Below are positions 30,000 to 40,180 of a DNA stretch of 64,000 nucleotides, piece after piece. Source of the stretch: Isoetes taiwanensis (Eukaryota; Streptophyta; Lycopodiopsida; Isoetales; Isoetaceae); the NCBI GenBank assembly GCA_021234155.1, contig JAJEKV010000019.1:3140356-3204355 (forward strand), written 5' to 3'. The position numbers and the translations under genes are program-made. Positions within the stretch are counted from its first letter, which is position 1. Each line of letters opens with the position of its first letter. The notes below the pieces were generated by a model. The model was not told the DNA's origin. It did not search any database and saw only the letters and a list, made by a program, of their open reading frames with translations.

Positions 30000-32600
30000 A
30001 AATTGCAAGTAGCCATGTCTATGAGATGTTGATGCCTATGGGTTGTTGATGTCTATGCGTTGCTGGGCATATGTTGGGATCAAGGAGGACTCCATTAGGC
30101 AGCTACTCTAGAACATGCAATCTGAAAGCCTACATGTTGCATAGACCTAAATATCTGGAATGAGTTCTTTAAATAAAAGACGAATGGCATCATGACCATG
30201 CATCAATAGTGTCAATGATGTGTAATCATGTATAGGCATTCTGCTATATCTATGGGCTCCACATTTCCATACATGCTAATAACTTTATTGCAATTAACAC
30301 GTAGGTCACAACTATTTTGTACAATGCTTTCATATATATGCTTACCCTTTGGCAAAATTGTAGTTCAAACATGACCATGTAAGTTGGTTGTGTATATGCT
30401 TACTGTTTGGCAAAATTGTAGGGCATGCATCAAGCATGACCATGTAAGTAGGTTCGATGTAAGTTGGTTTTGTTGGAACTATACCTTCTAAGCATTTCTT
30501 GAAGAAGTTGTTTGTGCATTATGAGTTTGCCTTGTCATACTTTAAATTTCCACATCTGTACATATTTGTGAGTGCGGCACCAACAAAAAGATCTACCCCT
30601 AAGCCGTCAAATGTGATGGATGGCTTCATGTACTCTCTTGCCCTCAGCAAGGGGCTTCATGTATTTTCTTGCCCTTAGCAAGGTTTTCAAGCCCTGGTCA
30701 AGGTTTTCAAGCCCTGAACATGTACCAAGGAAAGTCATGCCCAGCCTTACCATACAACTTAATGAGATTGTTCCCAATTTAACATCCATATTACTTTATG
30801 AGATTGTTCCCAATTTAACATCCATATTTAAGTTGTGCTTTTTGTATTGTGCTTTTTGTGTTATTTCCATAAGCCAATGGGCAGCTCAATTTCTGCCATG
30901 CATTCACTATATCTTTCCTCTTACATAGTTATTTGGGGCTCACTTTTTGCGACTCCAATTTTGCAATCCTAGAATCCTGCACAGTATTTTTCTCTTTCTC
31001 TGTTGTAATTTTCTAAACTTTGGGTTATGAGATTAAAATAGCCAAAGAGGGTACTTGGAGTTATTTTGGGCGCAATTTTAGATTATCTTAAGGTAGATGC
31101 TGCTTCTTAGATGCATATGCTCTGTTTAATGATGTGTGATAGCCAACACAGATGTTTGCGGTGATTAAATCTAGGGGGAAATGCATTATCATTTGGACAT
31201 CATAGTTTAGTTGCTCAAGTATAATCAATTAATATAACCAAACTGATGTAGATCATAGCTTGAACTTCTTGTACACTTCTATTATTGATGCTAATAATAG
31301 TGGAAATCAGAAGAGAATGGAAGAAAGACCCTATAAAGCCATGCACCTCTTCTTAGAAGTAAAATTAGTCTACCTGATAGAATTCTGCAGTACATCCTCA
31401 CAATAATGCTCAAAATTTCTGCGGAGCCAAATCAAAATAGTTTAAACAAAATTCAGCAATACATCCTCAAAATAATGCTCAGAGTCTTGGTGTGGGCAAG
31501 CCAGAATAATTTAGAGCCTTACATTTGTGACACATGCCCAACATGTTTTTTTTTTTAATTTCACTGAATCACTTGCTTTGTAACAGCCACACTGCCAGGG
31601 CCGCGGTTTGAAACTGGATATGGATGCACACGTTTAGGAACCGGATTCTCATGTCAACATGCCTTTAAACTTTAAACCCTTCGTCCTTGTAGTCATAAAA
31701 TAACCAATGAAAAAACAGAAAATAAAATGCTCTGAAACTTTCTACAGATAACGCAAATGATTAGATTCTCACTTAATTAGCAAGGTCCTTTAGCATGAAA
31801 AATGGCATTTAAGCTGGAGTGCAAAACATGGCCAGCAAGAATATTCTATATTCATCTGCTTACTGAAGCGCCCATGAGTCAGATCGCATTAAAACGGGCG
31901 AAAAAAATGACATGTTGCAGCAAAGAACATGCTGGAACGATTCTGACCCAAGAAGGGGACTCTCATTCTGTTTTGTTCAATCAAGGAAATAGGTAAGGAT
32001 CGTATCTGGGTTGTTTGTTTTCGTGATAAAAAGAAACAGAGCTGTTGCACACATTTAACTGATTGCTTCAGATGCCTTGTACAATCACATGATGACATGC
32101 ATGTCCTGTCCATATAAAAGTTGAAAGAGATACAAAGGACTTTTTATAAGGCAGAGCAACTAACCTGTATGCGTAGCAACAGTAGCAATTTTAATGTCAT
32201 GTTATGTCTGGCATGACGTAAAAATGACGTAGTGTAGCCAAAAACATTTACAAACCTTGTTGATGTCCTTGCAAGCATGGCCTTACCTGTAAGTCAAGAT
32301 AAAAGAAAGATTAATTTTCACCAATCCATGTCTTAGAATCCATTTTTGACTCTTGCCTAACATTTTTGGCGTTAGGACTAAGATTGCCAAGCTTTGCAAC
32401 TAAGAGTAACCAGTGTCATGCTCCATCTTTTTGTAAGAAGAATCATGAGTAAGGCCAGCTCAGCCTGTTAATATTAGTAGGCATGGAAATTAAAGAGAGA
32501 TGAAGGTAAAATATCATGCAGGGCATTCACCTTAAGATTCTCAGGATTGAGCCATTTACTTAAATGGCCCTGCACCTTTTATCCTGAAATTGATTTACGA
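30000..32600. other. Helitron 2 interior with short tandem duplications
   Basis: No gene recognised. Several local duplications are visible: TGCTTAC..TTTGGCAAAATTGTAG (about 30340 and 30400); CTTGCCCT(C/T)AGCAAGG and GGTTTTCAAGCCCTG (30640-30715); and GAGATTGTTCCCAATTTAAC (about 30764 and 30800). Typical of template-switch or slippage repair inside a rolling-circle element. Confidence 0.5.
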
Positions 32601-32689
32601 TTCTTGCAAATGGTTAACCTGCATAAAACAACAGATGCAGGTTAACATGGATGCAGATGCATCCATGTAAGAAAGAAAAAGTTTGAAAC

Positions 32690-33225
32690 CCCAATAATAA
32701 CATGCTTGATACCTTTTCTTACTCAAGAAGCTCTGATAACTGCCAAAAGAAGCATGCATTAGCATTAGAGGTCACCACGAATGCATTGGATGTGCCGATG
32801 AAAATGGTGCCGAATAACAGAAATAGCCATAACTTGTTCTTGTCCCAGCTGAGTCTCGCCATAGCCATACTTGCTAAGAAGTCCCAATTAACTTTCCTGC
32901 ATCAGGGCATAAAAAATCGAAAGACTTTAATTGAAAGCTTGAATGAAAGCCTGAATTTGATCAAATGAAATTCTTGCCTTTTGTTGGCACTACGTCTTCT
33001 GCTCAACATAAAGATAATGGGATTCAAAACTGATGCCGTTCTGCCGAACATAGCTTCTAGCCGTTCTTGAACAGAACATCTTGGCCATCTTGGCTGCCAG
33101 AAGATTCTACAACATGCAGAAAAGTGTTTGAAGGCCCAAAAAAAAACGGAAGAGTGCAGCGGAAGAAGGTGGAGCCGAGAAGGTGAGGGAGAAGGAAACA
33201 AAGACCTAGAAAAAAAAACCTAGAG
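32690..33225 (-). pseudogene. Possible captured 5' end of a host gene (UTR plus signal-peptide exon)
   Basis: On the minus strand, 33225-33100 is CT-rich like a plant 5' UTR. Near 32865 a short frame begins MAMARLSWDKNKLWLFLLFG, i.e. a charged N-terminus followed by a ~14-residue hydrophobic core and a small-residue region, typical of a secretory signal peptide or first membrane anchor. The exon ends near 32750 at GCATGCTTCTTTTGGCAG, which reads as an acceptor for the next exon. Lying inside a Helitron suggests capture. The gene is not identified, and chance cannot be excluded. Confidence 0.3.
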
Positions 33226-33409
33226 GTGAAACATATCGGCCTTTAGATTAGGCTCGGACGATCTTAGGCCTTCAAATTAGGGTTGGAAGTTTGTAAATAT
33301 TTTGGCCGCAATGAGAAAGTGTGCGGTGTTCTTTTATTATTGGGGAAAAATTCTTCAAAAAACATAGTAATAGTGTACAGCGTAATAGAAACTGAGAGAT
33401 CTCTAGAAA

Positions 33410-34860
33410 TTAAGCGCCTATTTCATCTCGTAGAATCTCTTTGTAGACTACATTAGGTGTGAACCTCCTATTGTCTTTTAGCAGCCTTCCTTGTCTTGAG
33501 GTGTCTTGAATGTATACCTTCACTCCGTGTTGTGTAGTGCACCTTGAGAATGCGACGTAGAGCTGGCCATGTGCGAAAACTGGCGTTGGTAGGTAGATGC
33601 CAACGGAGGTCATGGACTGGCCTTGCGACTTGTTGATTGTCATCGAGAATGCGAGTCGCGCACGGGAACTATCTTAAGCTTGAAGGGGAGGAGGTCAGCG
33701 TCGATGGCTCTAGGGTTATCCTTGGTATGAGGACCCGTGTTCCTTTGTAGGTGCACAATGATTATCTCATCTATGATTCTTGGAGTGCGCTTTGATGACC
33801 TTGGCCGTGCCATTGCGAGACCCAGAGCCTTGGTTCATGTTTAAGTAGGATGATGATGGCTCGGATCCTTGATGTGCGGCTTATCGCGGTGGCATGCGGA
33901 AGGGGTTAGGTGGTTGATGAACTTCGATTGGGAAGTCCCTTGTAGCATCTTAAAATACGCAATGATGGTGTCTACGCTTCGTATATATATGGAGTTGTCC
34001 ATTCAACCTTGAGAGGACCTTATCATTGATCTTGTGATGTCTTCATTCTTTGGTGCGGGATGGCTTTGTCATACAACATGTGCACATTTGCCTCTGTTAT
34101 TTCCTTGCCGAAGATCTTTGTCAATTAAGTCGTCTTCCACAACACATTCTTCGGGGTATCTCAACCAAGTCGGCGGTCGAGCCACGGCTCATTATGCATC
34201 TGTTCCCCATTCTGGACGCGTAGCGACCAATTTGAGAAGATTTGTTCGTCTTTTCCCCACCCGCATATTTTGTGTCAACTTGTGGGTCTTGAAGTTAGTC
34301 CACAGGGGGTTCCGCTTGACACACCGAGATGACTTCGCCCTTGTTGCCGCGTTTGACCACGGGCAACTAACTGCTTAGAAAATCGCCCGCCCGGTGAGCA
34401 TTATCATTCCCCAAGCGGCTGTCATCTGGCGGATCTCGGCGTAAAAGCACATGTCGGCGGCGGTGAGTGCATCGTGTCGTCATTCCCATTTCGTCCCATA
34501 CCATGATGCTTGCCTTTCTAAGTACTTACGCTTGTTGGCTTGTTGCACGCCTTCGCGGAGGTTGCCTCTTGTGTCGGGTTGAGTGGTAACAGATGTCGAA
34601 TGGATTTGTTTGTGCTCCCCTTCAAGAGGAGGTTTGGCAATGCCTGTCCAAACCAGCGATACAACACCAACACCACATCCTCTTAGTATCTTGATCGGTT
34701 TGTTGAAGAGGAAAGTCTTGCCCGTGCCTCCCGGGCCGTCCACATTGATACATGGGGCTTGATGTTGGCTGATTGCATCGAGGATAATGTCGGCTATGTG
34801 CTTTTGTTTCCTGTTGAGCTTCTGTGTAGTTTTCTGTCCCTCTTTCAACTCCTTTTACGC
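33410..34860 (-). pseudogene. Pif1-like helicase domain, degenerate (Helitron 2)
   Basis: The N-terminal part (34848-34480) has LNRKQKHIADIIL (Q-motif region) and the Walker A NVDGPGGTGKTFLFN. The C-terminal part (33643-33410) has [11 protein letters not shown] and [12 protein letters not shown], helicase motifs V and VI of SF1B Pif1/Helitron helicases. The intervening ~840 bp is shorter than the usual spacing and frameshifted; the DEISM (motif II) region is not readable. The helicase unwinds the donor strand during Helitron rolling-circle transposition. This copy cannot encode it as it stands. Confidence 0.85.
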
Positions 34861-34899
34861 ATCGAAGGTGGGTTCATTTGGGGAAGTTGCCTAGGATGT

Positions 34900-35530
34900 C
34901 TAGTTGTGGTTACGGTAGTCCAAGTTGTGGCGACATGTGCGTACCGTCTGGAAAATTTCGTCAATGTCTTTTAGTGCATTGTTGTAAGCTTGCTCTTGTG
35001 GCATTTGCCGTCGGTAATCTTCGTCGTCGGTGTCCTTGAAGAGCTCCCATAGCGCGTGGATCTTGTGGGTCATTATGCAGGGCAAATGAATCACGAATGT
35101 TTGGCGTGGGCTGCATTGGCATCCGAAAGTTGCTTTTCGCATCTTGAGTGTCTTCTCCCACTCGGCATCGTCTTCCGATGAAAGGGTTTGTTTTCCCCTT
35201 AAACCCGTGGCCCGAGCTCTTTGGCGGCTTCCTTGAAAGTTGAACATAGTTTTCCATTGGCGGTCGCGCCTTATCTTGAATAGGCTGGTCGCCCCCCTTG
35301 ATATGTAACAACGAAGGCGAAGGTAATAACGGTCACCATCCTTAGGGCTCACATTGTACATCCGTGTGATGAGCTTGAACTTTCCCTTCCTCTTTTTTCG
35401 GGGCGTCGGCTTGTAAATGTGTAGTCTTTGGGGTATTTACGGATAAGTGTATTCATAATGCGGTTTGGTCGGATTCTTGTTGAGCTCAAACCATGCGGTC
35501 GGCATTGTTTGCTTTTGCATCTACCCGGCT
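34900..35530 (-). pseudogene. Rep-helicase linker region, frameshifted
   Basis: Overlapping minus-strand frames contain SPKDGDRYYLRLRCYISRGATS, DDAEWEKTL and a Leu-Trp-Glu-Leu-Phe-Lys-Asp stretch. These are the conserved segments between the Rep core and the Pif1 domain in plant Helitron proteins. They occur in alternating frames, implying two or more indels between 35530 and 34900. Confidence 0.75.
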
Positions 35531-37923
35531 CAATGGCTTGTCTTTCTTGGCCTTCGATAATACAAACTTGGTTGTTTGGCGGATGAACGGGTAGTCTCCA
35601 ATAGCGTGTGGGAATTGCCATGCATCTTGAACCCATATAACCTCCACATGGCTTCAGCTGCAGAGACGTATCTCGTATCAAGGTACTGCTCCACCTCGTC
35701 CCAATTGAATGTGGATGTTGATTCCCCCGTCGGTTCTACAGTGACCTTGATGGATGCTCGATCATGCCCTTTGTGGATGTACTTGTAGATATACTTTACG
35801 CTCCCGACGCTGAAACACTGCTCTACATTGATATGTGCCTCGTACTTTTCAAGCAGCCATCTATTATGGGGAACTATCCATCTGTTGTCAATAGGCGTGT
35901 TGCCCCTCATGAGATGGCCTGTATCCCGTCTTCTGTACTCTGGGTAGCCATTTGCACTGACTTTGGTATTGTCATTAAATGTCTTTGGATATCCCTTTGT
36001 GCATTCCTTCATTGGGCTGCCTTCCTTGGCTTGCATGCAAGGTGCGTTTGGGTTGAGGGCCCCGCATGGGCCGTGGACCATATGCTTGATGACGATCTCT
36101 CGCAGGTTGGGGTTTTCTGGGCCTGGCATCTCAGCACTCGTGATGCTGTCAATGGCATCGCTATCCCGGATCTTGTCTTCTTGCTCGAGAATCATGAGAA
36201 GGTGGCAGTGCGGCAAGCCTCGTTTTTGGAACTCTATCGTGTAAGTGTGCGCTTTCACCTTGCCCAAGATATCATTTTCGAAGAGGTCATGAAAGAACTC
36301 TTTGAGCTTTGTGTGGAATACGCGTACAACCAAATCTGGCCTATCATGCGGCTGTTGTCCAGGAAGTAGGTTGTGTCTAATCTCTATCCAATTTGGGTTG
36401 GATGTAAATGTTACAAAGAGGTCGGCTTTGCCAAATCTTCGGATCAAGGCCATCGAATCCTGGTAGTTTTGTTCCATTGCTCTCGGGCTGCCAATGTGTG
36501 AGGAGGGCAGGATAACCAGCTTGCCAGATCTTAAGCCTCTTTGCTCTGCCTCGTGGTCTATGTAGTCAATAAGGCCTTGGTACAACTCGACCCGCAACTT
36601 CCTTTGGTTTTGCTTGATCCAATTTAGTTCATTTGCCTCCACTCTCGAGTAGACATCAACAATGAATTGTTGTGTTAGCTTGCCTGCACAAAGCAGTGGG
36701 TTGCAAGCTGATCTCCTTATTGCCAGCCGGTAATTGTAGAATTGAAGCATGCTCACATTTTCATGTTTCCTTGAAGACGTTGATGTGGAAGATGTTTCTG
36801 CTTTCTTGATTCCTATCCTCCAGCCTTGGTCACCAAAGGGGAAGAGAATGGGATAAACCAAGGGATCAAGATTTGGGTTTGTGATTGGGATTTTTTTCAA
36901 GCCGCCACCTTTTTGGTGTATGCAGATGTCCCTATCGAATGGTGGCTCTCCGTCTGCGTTGACAAATATCACTGCGACTTCGTTTGAGCATGCTGCGTTG
37001 TACCTCCTAAGGTCCAGGTTTCGAGCAGTGTTAAAGTACATCCTGATGTCCCTCACCCCTTCGCCGGACTGTTGTGCATGCTTCTCTACATCATGCATCA
37101 TCATGAGGGCTGCTGCATAGGGGCTGATTTTACGTAGCTCGGCATCCAGTTCTTTCAGAAGTTGGCTGTCACAATTTTCATTCTGTGGGTTTTGAGCTCG
37201 TGTTTCATGTGCAAAGTCGGCATCTAGAATATAGAGCTGAGAATATGTTGGTGCTTGCGAACCATTGGCATAAGCTGGACCTACTCTATGGTAGGTTTGT
37301 CCTTGGATCTTGAAACAATATGGTCCGTGGCCTTGAAACTGCTCGATGTTGGCGCCAAAGGAAGCAAAGGCAAGAGCACTATTGTAGGCCCTGATGTGTT
37401 GGTGGAAGTTACTGCTTTTTGGATGTTGATGGCTCAATAGGCTCTGAATGAGATGGGGGATTGGTTGTAGGGGTTCCAACTTGATTTGTCCATCATGGCA
37501 GCAGTTTGTACCATCGTCCTTGAATGCAACTGCCCCACAGTGTATGCACTCCCTATTGAATGAACCGCAATGGTGTCGTTCTACTTGTCTGACTTCAAGT
37601 GTCCTTGCTATTCTGTATGTGGGTGGTTGAGCTCGCCATCGACGTTGATATTGTGCAAGTTCACCCAACCTTTGTTGTTGCTCTTCTTCTGTTTCTATGG
37701 CAGCTTGTTGGGCTCTTCTTTGACGCTCATATTGGGAGTGTTGGGCCAATCTTTGTCGATGTTGGTCTTCTGTTTCTATGGCGGTTTGTTGTAGCTTTCT
37801 TTTCTTGTAATATTCTCTTCGTCTTACCAATCGAGCTTCACGGTCCTGCGATGTCTCTCTAGCACGCTTCTCCCTATAGTTATTTCTCTCGAATGCACGC
37901 CTTCTTTTTCGTTCTTCCGTCAT
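35530..37923 (-). CDS. Helitron replication initiator (Rep, HUH endonuclease) domain, 797 residues
   Basis: The start Met at 37923 begins an Arg/Glu/Gln-rich coiled N-terminus (about residues 1-110). A Cys/His zinc-like cluster (HHCGSFNRECIHCG, about 116-135) and the Helitron-like N domain (ARNLDLRRYNA, PLVYPILFPFG) follow. The catalytic Rep core follows: FVTFTSNPNW (motif 1), the HUH motif GLPHCHLLM (metal-binding His pair, about 580), then VKYIYKYIHKG with the two tyrosines that nick and rejoin single strands (about 710). The frame ends at 35530 by a shift where the protein should continue into the linker and helicase. It is the longest intact frame of the window, which argues for fairly recent activity. 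It acts in the nucleus, nicking element ends for rolling-circle transposition. Confidence 0.9.
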   Translation of the reverse strand: MTEERKRRRAFERNNYREKRARETSQDREARLVRRREYYKKRKLQQTAIETEDQHRQRLAQHSQYERQRRAQQAAIETEEEQQQRLGELAQYQRRWRAQPPTYRIARTLEVRQVERHHCGSFNRECIHCGAVAFKDDGTNCCHDGQIKLEPLQPIPHLIQSLLSHQHPKSSNFHQHIRAYNSALAFASFGANIEQFQGHGPYCFKIQGQTYHRVGPAYANGSQAPTYSQLYILDADFAHETRAQNPQNENCDSQLLKELDAELRKISPYAAALMMMHDVEKHAQQSGEGVRDIRMYFNTARNLDLRRYNAACSNEVAVIFVNADGEPPFDRDICIHQKGGGLKKIPITNPNLDPLVYPILFPFGDQGWRIGIKKAETSSTSTSSRKHENVSMLQFYNYRLAIRRSACNPLLCAGKLTQQFIVDVYSRVEANELNWIKQNQRKLRVELYQGLIDYIDHEAEQRGLRSGKLVILPSSHIGSPRAMEQNYQDSMALIRRFGKADLFVTFTSNPNWIEIRHNLLPGQQPHDRPDLVVRVFHTKLKEFFHDLFENDILGKVKAHTYTIEFQKRGLPHCHLLMILEQEDKIRDSDAIDSITSAEMPGPENPNLREIVIKHMVHGPCGALNPNAPCMQAKEGSPMKECTKGYPKTFNDNTKVSANGYPEYRRRDTGHLMRGNTPIDNRWIVPHNRWLLEKYEAHINVEQCFSVGSVKYIYKYIHKGHDRASIKVTVEPTGESTSTFNWDEVEQYLDTRYVSAAEAMWRLYGFKMHGNSHTLLETTRSSAKQPSLYYRRPRKTSH

Positions 37924-38240
37924 TATGAATTAGATGTGAGGAGGATGTTGAAGATTTGTGAGTCCTTGCTACCTCCATGAATATATTTAAGCCTTGTCAA
38001 AGGGGAAAAGGCAAAAGGCAAAAGGGAAAATGGAAAAGACAAAAGGTGTTTTGCCTTTCTACGCTTAGAGGAAAAGGTAAAAGGTGTTTTGCCTTTTTTA
38101 AGTCTAATAGTGCCTATTACGTTTGGGAGGAAAGGCAAAAAGTGGTGTTGTCCTTTTATTGTTCAAATAGTGCCTTTTATGTTTGGAGGAGAGTCCTTGA
38201 GTATTTTACGTTTAGTGGGGTTGAGGGGCCTTGGCCCCTA
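37924..38240 (-). repeat. AAAAGG-rich repeat upstream of Rep
   Basis: Tandem-like AAAAGGCAAAAGG and TAAAAGGTGTTTTGCCTTT units, with duplicated (A/T)AGGTGTTTTGCCTTT and GTGCCT(A/T)TTA(C/T)GTTTGG blocks about 60 bp apart. Being directly 5' of the Rep start, it likely lies in the promoter or leader of the Helitron gene; no motif of known function is seen. Confidence 0.5.
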
Positions 38241-38394
38241 ACGCTCTGCGCCAATACTCAAGAAGAATGTATGAAGCATTTTTGGCCAGGGTGTGAGGAA
38301 TTGTTGCCAGGGTTCATTGATCAAATGCACCTAGAGATCAGTGGCAAGTTTAGTTGGCCCACCTAATAACATACATTTTGTAACATTTCTAGGA

Positions 38395-39700
38395 ATTAAT
38401 GTGCATCTCCGTTCTCAAGCATTTCCTTCTGTGTAGCGCTTCCTTTTGTATTCTTGAGAACAAACCTGCAAGTTAATTAATTTCAAGTATAAATCCGGAC
38501 ACGCATAAATCAAAATATCTAAATCAGCAATAAGGAGAAGGCACCTGAAGCAAGTTGTAAAATACTTTCGCCATCAAAAGATCTTACATCTCCTGAACCG
38601 GTTTCATGTTCGCTGGAAGATATTATTGCATTGCCATCGAACACCCTTTCTTCTTTTGTGCCTTTTTTCCAAGATGAACACAAAAATGTCAGACAAAATT
38701 ATCATTTTGTCTTCATACACCTGAACAGTATATACTACCTGAACACATATAGGATCAGAAAAGGAATCTTCTTTTCACTGTTTTAGAATAAATCTACGAC
38801 AATCTTCATATAAGCTGACTCAATGAAATGCAATTGATCATGATTTTGGTTTGTACAGGTCCTTATACAATATTCACTGTTATGAAAACTAACAATATAT
38901 GTTTGTGGAATAGTCGCAAGGACGGGAAGTGAGAGCATGCATTGATTAATTGTGCTTGCATGAACTATGAATCACGCAAATAAAATCAAGAACAGCAAAT
39001 TTAATGTTTTAACAAATGATTTAGGTGGGAAACATGCAGCCATTCACCATGCTGATATGCAAAGCTGAGAGAGCAGTACACATACTGTTTCACCATCCTC
39101 CACGAAAAGTTTTGCAGTTTCAATGCCAGCCTATGAAACAAAAGTTCATGTTAAAAGGAATTATGTAATGCAAACTCACGTGTGTAATTCGAAATAATGC
39201 AAACAATATAAATCTGGACATAGCATTGGACATTACCACTCACATAGTGCTTTCACATCACAGCCATTTGCCAGCATACCTACTTTTCCTGTCAATGTGG
39301 ATACTTTTGAAAAAAAGAAAACGTACCTCTGGCAATATCGGGATGGAAGGCCTTGGATTTGAATGATAAAGGAAAATAATGCCCCTGTGCTCTGTTCAAG
39401 CCCCCTTCATCCTCAACTCCGGCAGCTTCCAAATCATATTCTTCATCCTTAATCACCAAAGAACGAAATATACACTCTGACTTTCCCAGGGTATCCATCG
39501 AATTGACAGCAATATTTATGGCCCTATATGGGTTCGCTGAGGTAAGATTCTCAGCTGTGCAACGAAACAGAAAAACACAAAGTTATAATAGAACACAAAA
39601 CCCGTAAATAGCTGAACTGAGACAAAACAAAAGAGAAAAAAATGTCATACTCGCCATAGCCAGAGATGCAGCCACTGGATCCATATTCCCCTGTTTATGC
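38395..39700 (-). pseudogene. Captured multi-exon host gene fragment inside Helitron 2
   Basis: Minus-strand exons with splice junctions. (1) about 39690-39655, MDPVAASLAMA, then a donor. (2) about 39556-39327, starting AENLTSANPYRAINIAV, ending at G|gtacg. (3) about 39137-39092, GIETAKLFVEDGET, ending A|gtatgt. (4) about 38660-38545, KEERVFDGNAIISS and FDGESILQLAS, donor CAG|gtgcct. (5) about 38467-38395, FSRIQKEALHRRK and a stop. Introns are short and T-rich. A related MDP/ENL-like start appears duplicated near 39740-39770 (CTAGCCAGAGATGCGGCCG versus ATAGCCAGAGATGCAGCCA). I do not recognise the gene. Helitrons commonly capture such pieces. It has the same strand as Rep and lies upstream of it. 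Confidence 0.55.
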
Positions 39701-40059
39701 ATAGAGTAATGGAGGAGCAAAAGGTTTTGTGGTCGCCCTAGCCAGAGATGCGGCCGCCGGATTCATATTCTTTTTTGAGCACTTAAACGATGAACCATAA
39801 ACAGGGCCCTGTTTACTAACCCTAAAGCTCTTGAAGTCTTACCAGCAACCAGCTACATCACCAAGCGAAGTAGGCTACATGCTAGCCGCCATAGCTACTG
39901 CTTCTCCATAACCTGAGATTCAGGATTTGAGTCGGATATACAGAATGGAAACTCTGAAGCAAAGTAGCTAGCCGCCATAGCAAAAAAAAAAACCTCACGA
40001 CCTTTTTTTTATTTTTGGGTTCCTAAAATAAAACCTCACGACTTTTTGTTTATTTTTGG

Positions 40060-40174
40060 GTTCCTAGGTGTCCAAATCTCAACCATTAAATCTCAACCCT
40101 AACCCTAAATCTCAGCCTTTGGATTTAGGGCTGGATCCAACACTTACACTATAAATTTATAATATAAGATAAGA
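40060..40174 (-). mobile_element. Helitron 2 5' terminal region
   Basis: AT-rich TC start at 40174 followed by GATCCAGCCCTAAATCC and repeated GAGATTTA(G/A)GG/GTTGAGATTT motifs, the kind of leader common at plant Helitron 5' ends. It also contains ACCCTAACCCTAAA on the plus strand, which resembles the plant telomere unit only by chance length. Confidence 0.5.
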
Positions 40175-40180
40175 TAGTGA

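Larger units (their letters stand above)
29848..40174 (-). mobile_element. Helitron 2, about 10.3 kb, Rep/helicase-bearing
   Basis: The 3' end (plus 29848) has hairpin GCCCAGC-AAC-GCTGGGC (plus 29859-29875), ACCCTTA and CTAG followed by host T. The 5' end is proposed at 40174, where the minus strand reads A|TCTTATCTTATATTATAAAT. A typical Helitron leader follows, rich in GAGATTTAGGG/ATTTGGA motifs (40060-40140). An alternative TC start lies at 40180. Between them on the same strand are a Rep domain and Pif1-like helicase segments, so the element is an autonomous type that has decayed. It also carries host-gene-like exons near 38.4-39.7 kb and possibly 32.7-33.2 kb. Confidence 0.75.

Noticed and set aside
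35576-37862. Plus-strand frames up to 201 codons
   Set aside because: Antisense shadows of the Helitron Rep gene, which has clear catalytic motifs on the minus strand.
40095-40115. ACCCTAACCCTAAA telomere-like sequence
   Set aside because: Only two units inside a Helitron leader. Too short to indicate an interstitial telomere.
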